DNA from: Immundisolibacter sp049322795
GTDB taxonomy: Bacteria > Pseudomonadota > Gammaproteobacteria > Immundisolibacterales > Immundisolibacteraceae
Assembly: GCA_049322795.1 (NCBI GenBank)
Contig: JBMOQH010000015.1
Location: forward strand, 124,001 to 188,000
Length of the DNA: 64,000 nucleotides
Direction of reading: 5' to 3'
Part shown: positions 44,692 through 53,145 of the stretch, piece by piece
Layout of the letters: the number at the start of each line of letters is the position of its first letter
Numbering within the stretch: position 1 is the stretch's first letter
Translations under genes and position numbers: made by a program
The notes under the pieces: model-generated
What the model saw: only the letters and a program-made list of their open reading frames with translations
Database searches by the model: none
What the model was told of the DNA's origin: nothing

Positions 44692-45564
44692 TCAGCCGCC
44701 GAGCTGCCGATGCCGCACCAGCACCTCGCCGTGCAGGGTGCGCGCCTGCGAGGCCGTGAAATGCTGCCCGAGCCGCTCCGCCATGTAGACCGAACGGTGC
44801 CGGCCGCCGGTGCAGCCGATGCCGACCGTCAACTGGCTGCGGTCGCTGTGCGCGAAGGCCGGCAGCCACGCTTCGAGGAACTGGCTGATGCTTTGGAACA
44901 TGCGCTCGACATCGGGCTGGGCTGCCAGAAAGTCGCACACCGGCGCATCGCGGCCGGTGAACTCGCGCAGCGCCGGCTGCCAGTGCGGATTCGGCAGGCA
45001 GCGCATGTCGAACACCATGTCGGCATCGAGCGGCGTGCCGAACTTGTAGCCGAATGACTGGAACACCAGCATCGGCGCCTGCGGGCCCTGGCTGAGCAGC
45101 TCGCGCACCTTGTTGCGCAGCTGATAGATGTTCTGCCCGGAACTGTCGATCAGCATGTCCGCCAGCGCGGCAATCGGCGCCAGCAGGGCCTGTTCGGCAT
45201 CGATTGCTTCGCTGATCGACCCGCCCTTGCCGCCGAGCGGGTGCTGGCGCCGGGTTTCGTTGTAGCGATTGATCAGGCTTTGCCGGTCGGCGGTGAAGAA
45301 CAGCACCTGACAGTCGGCGCCGCTGGCACGGATGGCCTGCAGGATGACCGGGAAGGCCTGCAGATCGGAGAAATTTCGGGCGTCGATGCCCACCGCCGCC
45401 GGGGGGTGGGTGTCGTTGCGGGCCAATTCCTGCCCAAGCGCCGGCAGCAGCGCGATCGGCAGGTTGTCGACGCAGTAGAACCCCATGTCCTCCAGGGCGT
45501 TCAACGCGGTCGACTTGCCCGCCCCGGACAGGCCACTGACGATGATCACGCGCTGTCGTGGCAT
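44692..45564 (-). CDS. rapZ: RNase adapter protein / P-loop nucleotide-binding protein
   Basis: 290 aa. Walker A GLSGAGKS at residues 11-18, followed by ALNALEDMGFYCVDNLP, the family signature; YNETRRQHPL; and the C-terminal QLTVGIGCTGGRHRSVYMAE. In enterobacteria RapZ guides RNase E to the GlmZ sRNA and senses glucosamine-6-phosphate, linking it to cell-envelope precursor supply. It follows rpoN by 7 nt; the genes hpf and ptsN, which usually lie between them, are absent. Confidence 0.96.
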   Translation of the reverse strand: MPRQRVIIVSGLSGAGKSTALNALEDMGFYCVDNLPIALLPALGQELARNDTHPPAAVGIDARNFSDLQAFPVILQAIRASGADCQVLFFTADRQSLINRYNETRRQHPLGGKGGSISEAIDAEQALLAPIAALADMLIDSSGQNIYQLRNKVRELLSQGPQAPMLVFQSFGYKFGTPLDADMVFDMRCLPNPHWQPALREFTGRDAPVCDFLAAQPDVERMFQSISQFLEAWLPAFAHSDRSQLTVGIGCTGGRHRSVYMAERLGQHFTASQARTLHGEVLVRHRQLGG

Positions 45565-45571
45565 GGCGGCT

Positions 45572-47044
45572 TCAGGTCTTGCGGCGGGCCGCCTTGCGTC
45601 GTTCGGTGGTCGAGCCGATGTTCATGCTCTCCCGGTACTTGGCCACCGTGCGCCGGGCCACGTTGATACCGGCCTGGTTCAGCGTTTCGGCGATGTCGTT
45701 GTCGCTGAGCGGACTGCCGGGCGGCTCAGCGGCGATCAGGTCGCGGATGCGTGCCCGGATGGCGGTGGCCGACACGGCGCCACCATCGCTGGTCGACACG
45801 TGGCTCGAGAAGAAGAACTTCAGCTCGTAGATCGCCCGCGGGGTGTGCATGTACTTGCGGTTGGTGGCGCGCGAGATGGTCGACTGGTGCAGGCCGAGCT
45901 CGTCGGCGATGTCCTGCAACACCAGGGGCACCATGGCGTGCGGGCCTTCGTCGAAAAACGCCACCTGCCGCTGCACGATGGCCCGCGCCACCTTGACCAG
46001 CGTGTCGTTGCGGCTCTTGAGGCTGTTGATGAACCAGCGCGCTTCCTGCAGGCGGTTTTTCAGGTACTCGTTGTCGGCGCCGCTGTCGCGGCGCTTGATC
46101 ATGCCGGCGTAGGTCTGGTTCACGCGCAGCTTGGGCGCGATGGCCGGGTTCAGTTCCACCTGCCAGACGCCGCGAATCTTGCGCACCAGCACGTCCGGAA
46201 CGATGTACTCGGGCTCTTCCGCGTCAAGGCTGGTGCCGGGACGCGGGTTCAGGGCCTGGATCAGGCGCACCGCCTGGTCCACGGCCTCGGCCGACAGGCC
46301 GGTGGCGCGCTGCAAGGCCCTGTAATCGTGTTCGCCGAGCAGCGCGATGTGATCGACCACCGCCAAGCCCGCGGCGCGGGCGTCGTCGTCCAGACCTTCG
46401 AATTGCTCGAGCTGCAAGCGCAGGCATTCCGCAAGATCGCGCGCCGCCACGCCTGGCGGATCGAAGTGCTGGATGCGCCGCAGCACGGACAGCAACTCGG
46501 TTTCGTCCACCGGCTCGGCGCGGCCCTCACTGGCCGTCGCGCACAGCTCGCTGATCGGTTGCCCGAGGTAACCGTCAAGGCGAATGGCGTCCAGGATCAA
46601 TTCCGCGATCGCCCGGTCGTCGGGGCTGAAGGGCGTCAGGTCCAACTGCCACAGCAGGTGGTCGTGCAGCGTCTCGCGCTTGCTCGACACGGACGCGAAA
46701 TCGCCGCTGTCGTCCTCGTCGCGACTGCTGGCGCCGGTGCCGGCGCCAAGGTCGATGAAGGTGTCTTCCCAGTTGCCGTCGACGCCCAGTTCCTGCGGAA
46801 TGTCGGTCGCGGTCTCGAACTCCAGCGCGCGTTCCGGCTGTTCCGGCGGGCTGGGGAGGGCCAGCTCCTCGCCGAGGCCATCGTTGACGTCCTCCTCGGC
46901 TTCCAGCAGCGGGTTCGCTTCCAGCGCTTCGCGAATTTCGGTTTGCAGGTCGAGCGTCGACAACTGCAGCAGGCGGATGGCCTGCTGCAGCTGGGGCGTC
47001 AGGGCCAGGTGCTGGGAGACGCCGAGTTCGAGACCTTGCTTCAT
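45572..47044 (-). CDS. rpoN: RNA polymerase sigma-54 factor
   Basis: 490 aa. Region I is the Gln/Leu-rich activator-interaction segment (residues 1-48, LGVSQHLALTPQLQQAIRLL). Region II is acidic (50-110). The core-binding domain follows, then the helix-turn-helix, and the RpoN box ARRTVAKYRE at 463-472 that contacts the -24 element. Sigma-54 could drive the exopolysaccharide locus, since PrsR-type activators work with it in related systems, but no activator is in this window. Confidence 0.97.
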   Translation of the reverse strand: MKQGLELGVSQHLALTPQLQQAIRLLQLSTLDLQTEIREALEANPLLEAEEDVNDGLGEELALPSPPEQPERALEFETATDIPQELGVDGNWEDTFIDLGAGTGASSRDEDDSGDFASVSSKRETLHDHLLWQLDLTPFSPDDRAIAELILDAIRLDGYLGQPISELCATASEGRAEPVDETELLSVLRRIQHFDPPGVAARDLAECLRLQLEQFEGLDDDARAAGLAVVDHIALLGEHDYRALQRATGLSAEAVDQAVRLIQALNPRPGTSLDAEEPEYIVPDVLVRKIRGVWQVELNPAIAPKLRVNQTYAGMIKRRDSGADNEYLKNRLQEARWFINSLKSRNDTLVKVARAIVQRQVAFFDEGPHAMVPLVLQDIADELGLHQSTISRATNRKYMHTPRAIYELKFFFSSHVSTSDGGAVSATAIRARIRDLIAAEPPGSPLSDNDIAETLNQAGINVARRTVAKYRESMNIGSTTERRKAARRKT

Positions 47045-47193
47045 GCGACGGCCGCAGGACGATGCGTTAGCAAGAAGCGTACCGCAGGCGAGGGCAAGCG
47101 CAAAGCACGGCCTTCAAGAAGCCCTCGCACAAGCCTTTGCAGCCCGCCGGAAACCCGCGTGGGGCACGCGAAGCGCCGGATGAATCAGGGCGC

Positions 47194-47919
47194 CTACAGC
47201 TGGAAGGCGTCACCGAGATAAACCGCCCGCACGCGATCGTCGGCGAGGATGGTTTCCGGCGCCCCGGCCGCCATCACCTCGCCCTCGTTGACGATGTAGG
47301 CACGGTGACAGATGCCGAGCGTCTCGCGCACGTTGTGGTCGGTAATCAGCACGCCGATGCCGCGCGCGGCGAGGTCGCGGATGATGCGCTGGATGTCGAT
47401 CACGGTGATCGGGTCGACGCCGGCGAACGGCTCGTCCAGCAGCATGAAACGGGGCTCGATCACCAGCGCCCGCGCAATCTCCACCCGCCGCCGCTCGCCG
47501 CCGGACAACGCGGCGCCGGGGCTGGTGCGGATGTGGCCGATGTGCAGATCGCCCAGCAGGCGCTCCAGGCGGGCCTCGCGGGCGTCCGGCGTGAGGTCTT
47601 GGCGGGTTTCGAGAATGGCCCGCAGGTTGTCCTGCACGGACAGCTTGCGGAACACCGACGCTTCCTGCGGCAGGTAACCCAGGCCCATGCGGGCCCGCTC
47701 CGGCATGCCGGCCTGCGTGATGTCCGCGCCATCGATGGCGACCGTGCCGCTGTCGGGCGCCACCAGACCGACGATCATGTAGAAGCAGGTGGTCTTGCCG
47801 GCGCCGTTCGGGCCGAGCAGGCCGACGATTTCACCCGGCGCAACATCAAGTGACACGCCGGCCACGGCCGAGCGGCCGCGGAAACTCTTGCGCAGGTCGC
47901 GCGCCGTGAGCTGCGTCAT
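47194..47919 (-). CDS. lptB: LPS export ABC transporter ATP-binding protein
   Basis: 241 aa from ATG at 47919. Walker A GPNGAGKTT near residues 36-44, Q-loop LPQEASVFRKL, signature LSGGERRR, Walker B FMLLDEPFAGVDP and the H-loop ITDHNVRET. LptB powers LPS extraction with LptFG. It overlaps lptA by 4 nt, and rpoN follows after a 149-nt gap in which no gene is seen. The LptB-specific SGGERRRVEIARAL and GVDPITV motifs separate it from amino-acid transporters. Confidence 0.97.
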   Translation of the reverse strand: MTQLTARDLRKSFRGRSAVAGVSLDVAPGEIVGLLGPNGAGKTTCFYMIVGLVAPDSGTVAIDGADITQAGMPERARMGLGYLPQEASVFRKLSVQDNLRAILETRQDLTPDAREARLERLLGDLHIGHIRTSPGAALSGGERRRVEIARALVIEPRFMLLDEPFAGVDPITVIDIQRIIRDLAARGIGVLITDHNVRETLGICHRAYIVNEGEVMAAGAPETILADDRVRAVYLGDAFQL

Positions 47920-48431
47920 GGAGCCGCCTGCTCGCCGCCCTGCTCCTGCGGCTGAATGATCATGCGGATGCGCCCGCCGTTGCCGCCGGTGCCGGTGACC
48001 AGATCGCGCACCGTGTCGTACACCAGTTGATCGCCCTGGAACTGGTCGCCGCTGCGCGTGACCTGGGCGTTGCCGCGCATGGTCAGCGTCTTGTTGTCGA
48101 CCGTATAGACCAGCTCCTTGCCGGTGCCGACCACGTCGCCCTCGTTGGGCTTCGGCTGCTGCTTGTAACGGGCCGGATTGCCCGTAGCCACGTAGCGCGT
48201 GGGCTTGCGGTTGGTCATGTGGATGACCAGCTTGTCGGCGTCGATGCGCAGGGTGCCCTGCTCCACCACCACCTTGCCGGTGTAGGTGTTCAGGCCCTTG
48301 GCCTCGTCGAACTCCACCCGGTCGGCGTCGATGTAGACCGGCTGGCGGCGGTCCGAATCGAGCGCCAGAACCGGCGCGGCAAGGGCCAGCAAGGCGACGC
48401 CCCACAGACGGCGAATCAATGAACGAGGCAT
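47916..48431 (-). CDS. lptA: LPS transport periplasmic protein LptA
   Basis: 171 aa from ATG at 48431. Signal peptide SLIRRLWGVALLALAAPVLA, then a beta-jellyroll OstA domain: VYIDADRVEFDEAKGLNTYT, GTLRIDADKLVIH, MRGNAQVTRSGDQFQGDQLV. LptA bridges LptC and LptD across the periplasm. The usual upstream neighbours kdsC and lptC are not here; instead a UbiD-type gene is divergent across 174 nt, so lptA is the first gene of this transcript. Confidence 0.94.
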   Translation of the reverse strand: MPRSLIRRLWGVALLALAAPVLALDSDRRQPVYIDADRVEFDEAKGLNTYTGKVVVEQGTLRIDADKLVIHMTNRKPTRYVATGNPARYKQQPKPNEGDVVGTGKELVYTVDNKTLTMRGNAQVTRSGDQFQGDQLVYDTVRDLVTGTGGNGGRIRMIIQPQEQGGEQAAP

Positions 48432-48605
48432 GAGCGGTCTTTGTTTTGGGTAATGCGCGGGCCGCTTGGGCGGCCGGGGCAGGTGGGGAAAGTTTATCAG
48501 CGTGCCACCTCGCGGCCGGCGCGAGCCGGCTGATCCATACTTCACACTCCGGACGGCCACGGATGGCCCACGCAGTCCAACACGCCATTTCGCCGGAGGC
48601 CACCA

Positions 48606-50255
48606 ATGTCCGCCGTACTCAAGTCCGCGCTTCGCAACGCCGACGTACCGATCGACTTTCGCGAGCACATCCAGAACCTGCGCGCCCGCGACCTGCTGTG
48701 GGAAATCGACGCGCCGCTCGCCATCGAGACCGAAGCCCATCCGCTGGTCAGGCTCCAGTTCCGCGGCCTCAAGGAAGACCAGCGGCGCGGGTTTCTGATC
48801 AGGAACCCGCGCAGCGTGGACGGGCGGCAGTTCGGCGGCGATCTCGCCATCGGCTGCCTGGCCGCCTCGCGGCGCATCTTCGAGACCGGGCTTGGCATGC
48901 AGCCCGGCGACAACCTGCTCGAAATCGTCTCCCACGCGCTGCGCAATCCGCTGGCGCCGGAGATCCTGAGTTCGGCGCCCTGCCAGGAAGAAGTGCACAT
49001 GGGCGCCACGCTCACCGAGCACGGCGGGCTTGGCGAATTCCCGATCCCGATTTCGACGCCGGGCTACGACAACGGCCCCTACACCACCTTCTCGCACTGG
49101 GTCACCAAGGACCCCGAGACCGGCATCTACAACATCGGCAACTACCGCGGCCAGGTGAAGGCGCCGGACCGCATCGGCTGCTTCACCTACCCGCCGCAGC
49201 ACCTTGGCCTGCACTGGGTCAAGTGCAAGCGCCTCGGCATTCCGCTGGAAGCGGCGCTGGTCATCGGCGTGCCGCCGTATGTGTCCTACGCGGCGAACGC
49301 CAAGATTCCCTACGAGTCGGACGAACTCCAGGTGGCGGGCGCCCTGTCCGGCCGGCCGCTGCCGGTGGTGCGCGCCAAGACGGTGGACCTGCTGGTGCCG
49401 GCCTACGCCGAGATCGTCATCGAGGGCCGCATTTCCACCACCGAGCTCGAGCCCGAGGCGCCGTTCGGCGAGACGCACGGCTTCATGTCGCAGCCGGTGA
49501 ACGCGTACTTCATGGAAGTGACCGCCATCACCCATCGCAAGCGGCCGACCTGGTGCTCGATCCTGTCGCAGTTCCCGCCGTCGGAGAGCACGCGCCTGCG
49601 CTCCATCTCCATGGAGGCGTCCTTCTACAAGCACCTCAAGTACGACTGCAACCTGGCCGGCGTGCTCGACGTGCACTTCCCGCAGCAGACCAGCGCGTAC
49701 TACACCTGCTTCATCAAGATCAAACGCAACACCAAGGCCGACCCCTGGCAGGCGCTTTACGCGGCGGCGGCGTACGACACCTTCATCAAGGTGTTCGTGG
49801 TCACCGACGAGGACGTCGACATCCACGATGCCGAAATGATGCTGTGGGCGGTGGCCACGCGCGCCATGCCGCACCGGGACATGCGCACCATCGACGGGCG
49901 CATGTCCGCCATGGACTTCTCCGCCATCCAGGCGAGCGAGGCCGAGGGCTTCAAGTACATGGAGCCGAACGGCTCGTCGGCCATCCTCATCAACGCCTGC
50001 CGGCCGTGGGCCTACCCGCCGGTGGCGCTGCCGCGCAAGGACTTCATGGAAAACGCCATCGCCCGCTGGCAGGAACTCGGCCTGCCGCCGCTGGAGCTCA
50101 AAAAGCCCTGGCACGGCTACGACCTCGGCTTCTGGTCCGAACAATGCGAAACCGAGGCCCAGATGGCCGTCGAAGGCCGGCACTACGAGATCGGCGAGGC
50201 CGCCAAACTGCGGCGCGTGAAGGCGACGGACGAGAATACGGGCGGGGTGACGTGA
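48606..50255 (+). CDS. UbiD family prenylated-FMN decarboxylase
   Basis: 549 aa, preceded by a GGAGG ribosome site. UbiD landmarks: EEVHMGATLTEHGGLGEFPI, YNIGNYRGQV, the active-site YAEIVIEGRISTTELEPE, PFGETHGFM, MEVTAITHRKRPTW and DVDIHDAEMMLWAVATR. The family (de)carboxylates aromatic or unsaturated acids with prenylated FMN made by UbiX. No ubiX lies in the window. Length is longer than E. coli UbiD and closer to catabolic members, so degradation of an aromatic or terpenoid acid is more likely than ubiquinone synthesis; the specific substrate is unknown. Confidence 0.9.
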   Translation: MSAVLKSALRNADVPIDFREHIQNLRARDLLWEIDAPLAIETEAHPLVRLQFRGLKEDQRRGFLIRNPRSVDGRQFGGDLAIGCLAASRRIFETGLGMQPGDNLLEIVSHALRNPLAPEILSSAPCQEEVHMGATLTEHGGLGEFPIPISTPGYDNGPYTTFSHWVTKDPETGIYNIGNYRGQVKAPDRIGCFTYPPQHLGLHWVKCKRLGIPLEAALVIGVPPYVSYAANAKIPYESDELQVAGALSGRPLPVVRAKTVDLLVPAYAEIVIEGRISTTELEPEAPFGETHGFMSQPVNAYFMEVTAITHRKRPTWCSILSQFPPSESTRLRSISMEASFYKHLKYDCNLAGVLDVHFPQQTSAYYTCFIKIKRNTKADPWQALYAAAAYDTFIKVFVVTDEDVDIHDAEMMLWAVATRAMPHRDMRTIDGRMSAMDFSAIQASEAEGFKYMEPNGSSAILINACRPWAYPPVALPRKDFMENAIARWQELGLPPLELKKPWHGYDLGFWSEQCETEAQMAVEGRHYEIGEAAKLRRVKATDENTGGVT

Positions 50256-50455
50256 GGGCCCCGACGGAATAGGCAGGAAGGGTGGAGCCCGGCGAAGCCC
50301 ATCGATGCCGTGTGGCCATTGGCGCATTGGTCGCCAGTTTGGAGCATCGCTTATACAGGCGGGTAGGTGGGCGGGGGACGATAGGTAACGGCCCGGCGGG
50401 ATCCGCCCATCAAAAGAGGTTTGTGACTAGTTCACGCTAAATTTCAGGGAAAGCA

Positions 50456-51979
50456 ATGCGCAAAGTGGCTGGCTACTCGTTCGAGCAAAGCTCGACGTCC
50501 CCCGAAGATGGCAAGACTCGAGCCGCTTCGGCCTTGGCGGCGGTTGAAACGTGGCTCACAGAGAAGGGCGCTGCAGACCAAGCAACCGGAGCTTTTGCGT
50601 TTCGTGATGGCCGCAAGGGCCAGTACCGAAAGGTCACGATAGCGCTTGATGGCGCGCAACTAACGGAGCACCTCCTCCAAGAACCTACCGACGGTGGCCC
50701 ACTCCAAACTGATATCAAGATTGGAGTCGTCGAAGGAAAGGTTCTTGCCTACGTAGAACTCAGGGCAGGTGCCCCTTTAAACTGGGTAGGCCCGGTCAAT
50801 CTCGATATCCGCTGTCCACGGGTGGTGCGCACAATCCTCGATGGAAGCAGGGACTGGAGGTTGGGTGAGACGCCGCTCGGAACCAAGCCGATCATGTTCC
50901 GCGGCGCAGCAGATGCCGACAGCCTCGAAGCAGTGATCTGGCACGCCGACCGCAATCTGCCAGTAGTCTGCATTTCCGAGGACGATGACGGCCCCCTGAC
51001 TGCGGATATCGCGGATCAAATGGCCGCGGATCTCAGCGGCCTTGCCGTCGTGGCGCAGATAGATTCCGATGCCTCATGGACGATTACCAAGTTGCGTGGC
51101 AAGGAATGGTCCTGTTTCAGCGGCGCGATTCGGCTTTATTGGCCTAGGGTGAGCGGATCGAATCCTCTGAACCACCCATTGTGGACAAAGTTCTCTTTGC
51201 TTCGAGACGCCGGATCGGCGGCCGACGCTTCGCGTAGAATTAGGCAACAGCTCAGGAGGCGAATTCTCGGGCTCTCGGCCTTCTCAGTAAGCGAACCAAG
51301 CGATCTGAGGCAGATTCGTGACAAGAGCGCATCGGAAGAGATTGAGCGGCAACGCACACAAATGCAAAGCACTTCCGATTGGGAAAAGCTTGCTGACAGT
51401 TATTCGGTTGAAAACAGCGATCTAAAGCAGCGTTTAGGTGCCGCAGAAACCGACATCAACGACCTCCGCATTCAACTCGCTAATCTGCAAGGTGCTCTGC
51501 AATGGAAGGAGACGATTGAGTCTGAGGTCGCGCCGCGGCAGGAACCGCCCCCAACCACTGTCGCAGAAGCGGTGGATCGCGCTCGCGCGTCACTTACCCG
51601 CGTCGATTTCGGTGACGATGTAGATCGCGGTGTCGTCACTCTCTCACCCGATGCGGGGCCTCCTGATAAAGTGCTTGACTATCTTGAAGCGCTGCAGGAA
51701 ATGGTCGCCGAACAGGCGAAGGGGCCTCTTGGTGTTACGCAAATCCAATGGCTGAAGGACCGCGGGATTCACGCCTCCGGGGAATCGGAGACAATTCTTA
51801 ACTCAGATAGAGAAATGAAGAAACGGACATGGGCTGGGCCAAACGGACAACAGCAATTCGAGAAGCATCTGAAACCAAGCGACGGCATTTCTCCGGACAA
51901 GTGTGTGCGCATCTACTTCGAATTTGAGCCGAAAACAACCCGTATCATCGTGGGGTGGATCGGTCGACATCCCGGATGA
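50456..51979 (+). CDS. 507-aa protein of unknown function in accessory island
   Basis: No family recognised. The ATG at 50456 has AGGGA upstream. Residues 1-275 look like a mixed alpha/beta region (FAFRDGRKGQYRKVTIALDG, LAYVELRAGAPLNWVGPVNL, VVCISEDDDGPLTADIADQM, IRLYWPRVSG with NHPLW). Residues 295-350 are probably coiled coil (ENSDLKQRLGAAETDINDLR). The C-terminal 60 residues (QQQFEKHLKPSDG, CVRIYFEFEPKTTRIIVGWI) resemble the compact beta sheet of RelE/ParE-type toxins, but this is only an impression. GC is visibly lower than in the core genes, and toxin-antitoxin genes and repeats follow, so it is probably transferred. An anti-phage role is possible, not shown. Confidence 0.7.
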   Translation: MRKVAGYSFEQSSTSPEDGKTRAASALAAVETWLTEKGAADQATGAFAFRDGRKGQYRKVTIALDGAQLTEHLLQEPTDGGPLQTDIKIGVVEGKVLAYVELRAGAPLNWVGPVNLDIRCPRVVRTILDGSRDWRLGETPLGTKPIMFRGAADADSLEAVIWHADRNLPVVCISEDDDGPLTADIADQMAADLSGLAVVAQIDSDASWTITKLRGKEWSCFSGAIRLYWPRVSGSNPLNHPLWTKFSLLRDAGSAADASRRIRQQLRRRILGLSAFSVSEPSDLRQIRDKSASEEIERQRTQMQSTSDWEKLADSYSVENSDLKQRLGAAETDINDLRIQLANLQGALQWKETIESEVAPRQEPPPTTVAEAVDRARASLTRVDFGDDVDRGVVTLSPDAGPPDKVLDYLEALQEMVAEQAKGPLGVTQIQWLKDRGIHASGESETILNSDREMKKRTWAGPNGQQQFEKHLKPSDGISPDKCVRIYFEFEPKTTRIIVGWIGRHPG

Positions 51980-52046
51980 AATCGAACTATGTTTTTCAAG
52001 CGACCTCTTCGCGTTGTATGCGAATGCGTCGGCTGAACACGGCGTT

Positions 52047-52168
52047 AGCGAGCGGTAGGGTGGGCAAAGGCCGTCAGGCCGTGCCCACGCGGTTTCGATG
52101 ACTTGTTCTCAATAACGCCGGTTACTCGCCCTTTTTGCGCGTGGGCACGCTGCGCTTTGCCCACCCTT
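52047..52168 (+). repeat. inverted-repeat element, copy A
   Basis: About 122 bp. Begins AGCGAGCGG then TAGGGTGGGCAAAGG, ends CTTTGCCCACCCTT, so the termini are inverted repeats. An inner pair CCGTGCCCACGCGG / GCGTGGGCACGC is also inverted. The centre has CTCGCCCTTTTTGCG. Its right end diverges from copies B and C after CACCCT. The layout is that of a MITE or a large REP/BIME unit; very similar GGTGGGCA-type repeats accompany REP-associated transposases in other proteobacteria. Confidence 0.85.
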
Positions 52169-52204
52169 GTATTAACCCGTCGCCCGACGGGTAAAGTGTT
52201 TGCA

Positions 52205-52334
52205 AGCGAGCGGTAGGGTGGGCAAAGGCCACCAGGCCGTGCCCACGCGGTTTCGACGACTTGTTCTCAATACCGCCGGTTACTCGCCCTTTTTGCGCGT
52301 GGGCACGCTGCGCTTTGCCCACCCTACACGGGCT
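52205..52334 (+). repeat. inverted-repeat element, copy B
   Basis: About 130 bp in the same orientation as copies A and C and differing from them by only a few bases (GCCACCAGG for GCCGTCAGG, CGACGAC for CGATGAC, AATACCGCC for AATAACGCC). It ends CACCCTACACGGGCT, the full-length right end shared with copy C. It lies 64 nt upstream of the -35 box of higBA. Confidence 0.85.
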
Positions 52335-52397
52335 TTCATGGATTTTCGATATACACTGGCGCAGGTGCCTACTTCACGTTATGCGGCTACCCCGGCC

Positions 52398-52432
52398 TTG
52401 ACAGTGTTGCGCAACGCGCTACACTGGCGCCC
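52398..52432 (+). promoter_or_regulatory. higBA promoter with palindromic operator in spacer
   Basis: A perfect -35 TTGACA at 52398-52403 and a -10 TACACT at 52420-52425 with 16-nt spacing. The spacer contains the palindrome GTTGCGCAAC (52406-52415), a plausible HigA operator that would block polymerase. Transcription should start within about one base of the higB ATG at 52433, and no ribosome site is visible, so the mRNA may be leaderless. Confidence 0.65.
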
Positions 52433-52711
52433 ATGATCAAGTCGTTCAAGCACAAAGGGCTGGAGGAGTTCTTTAACTCCGGCACACCCCGGGGCATTCA
52501 GGCGGCCCACGCCAAGAAACTGCGAATGCAGTTGGTCGCCCTCGATACCGCCACGGTCATTGAAGACATGAACATCCCCGGTTATCGCCTTCACCCGTTG
52601 AAGGGCGATCGCAAGGGGCTTTGGTCCATTACGGTCAACGGGAACTGGCGCGTTACGTTCGAGTTCACGGACGGCAATGCTTACATCGTCAATTACGAGG
52701 ACTATCACTAA
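52433..52711 (+). CDS. higB: type II toxin HigB (RelE superfamily mRNA interferase)
   Basis: 92 aa. Compact RelE-fold toxin: IKSFKHKGLEEFFNSGTPRG, then KLRMQLVALDTATVIEDMNI, LHPLKGDRKGLWSITVNGNW and RVTFEFTDGNAYIVNYEDYH. Catalytic His/Lys/Arg candidates of the HigB family are in HPLKGDRKG and NWRVTF. HigB cleaves mRNA on translating ribosomes. Toxin-first order is usual for hig systems. The stop TAA shares a base with the antitoxin ATG. Confidence 0.95.
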   Translation: MIKSFKHKGLEEFFNSGTPRGIQAAHAKKLRMQLVALDTATVIEDMNIPGYRLHPLKGDRKGLWSITVNGNWRVTFEFTDGNAYIVNYEDYH

Positions 52712-53004
52712 TGGCCATACACAATCCTCCGCATCCCGGCGAGTTCATCCAGGCTACGTACATGGAGCCTTTTGGGGTTAGCTGCCGGTCGCTGGCGGAG
52801 CACCTCAATGTGGCGGCTTCTACGCTGAACCGAATCCTCAAGGAGCAGAGTGGCGTGAGTCCGGAGATGGCTCTGCGCCTTTCCAAGGTATTGGGCCGCT
52901 CTCCGGAGAGCTGGCTGGCAATGCAGGATGCCTATGACCTTTGGGTGGCCAAGAAGACAGTCAAGCTGTCTGGTGTTCAGCGTCTTAATCTCGACGCTGC
53001 ATAA
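52711..53004 (+). CDS. higA: type II antitoxin HigA (XRE family)
   Basis: 97 aa. Opens AIHNPPHPGEFIQATYMEPF, the HigA signature, followed by an XRE helix-turn-helix: SCRSLAEHLNVAASTLNRIL, KEQSGVSPEMALRLSKVLGR and ESWLAMQDAYDLW. It neutralises HigB and probably represses the operon through the palindrome between the promoter boxes. Overlap by one base with higB ensures coupled translation. Both domains look intact, so the system is likely active. Confidence 0.96.
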   Translation: MAIHNPPHPGEFIQATYMEPFGVSCRSLAEHLNVAASTLNRILKEQSGVSPEMALRLSKVLGRSPESWLAMQDAYDLWVAKKTVKLSGVQRLNLDAA

Positions 53005-53015
53005 CCATTCGCTGC

Positions 53016-53145
53016 AGCGAGCGGTAGGGTGGGCAAAGGCCGTCAGGCCGTGCCCACGCGGTTTCGATGACTTGTTCTCAATAACGCCGGTCACTCGCCC
53101 TTTTTGCGCGTGGGCACGCTGCGCTTTGCCCACCCTACACGGGCT
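53016..53145 (+). repeat. inverted-repeat element, copy C, joined to transposase remnant
   Basis: About 130 bp, same orientation as copies A and B and nearly identical to copy A over the first 110 bp. It begins 12 nt after the higA stop. Its right end, CACCCTACACGGGCT, provides the last codons and stop of the truncated transposase on the opposite strand, so the element is fused directly to the transposase fragment. Confidence 0.85.

Larger units (their letters stand above)
51980..52432. other. 453-nt repeat-filled gap before higBA
   Basis: Contains no gene. It holds two direct copies (A and B) of the inverted-repeat element, and the higBA promoter at its right end. Between the copies is a short hairpin CCCGTCG / CGACGGG around 52177-52192. 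The segment after copy B carries some AT-rich bases leading into the toxin promoter. Confidence 0.7.

Noticed and set aside
47916..50327. 803-codon frame running into lptA from the UbiD region
   Set aside because: Only the last 171 codons (from the ATG at 48431) encode LptA; the rest is antisense to the UbiD gene.
52047..53145. Three regularly similar repeats considered as a CRISPR array
   Set aside because: Units are about 125 bp with internal inverted repeats, irregularly spaced and separated by genes; no short direct repeats with unique spacers and no cas genes.
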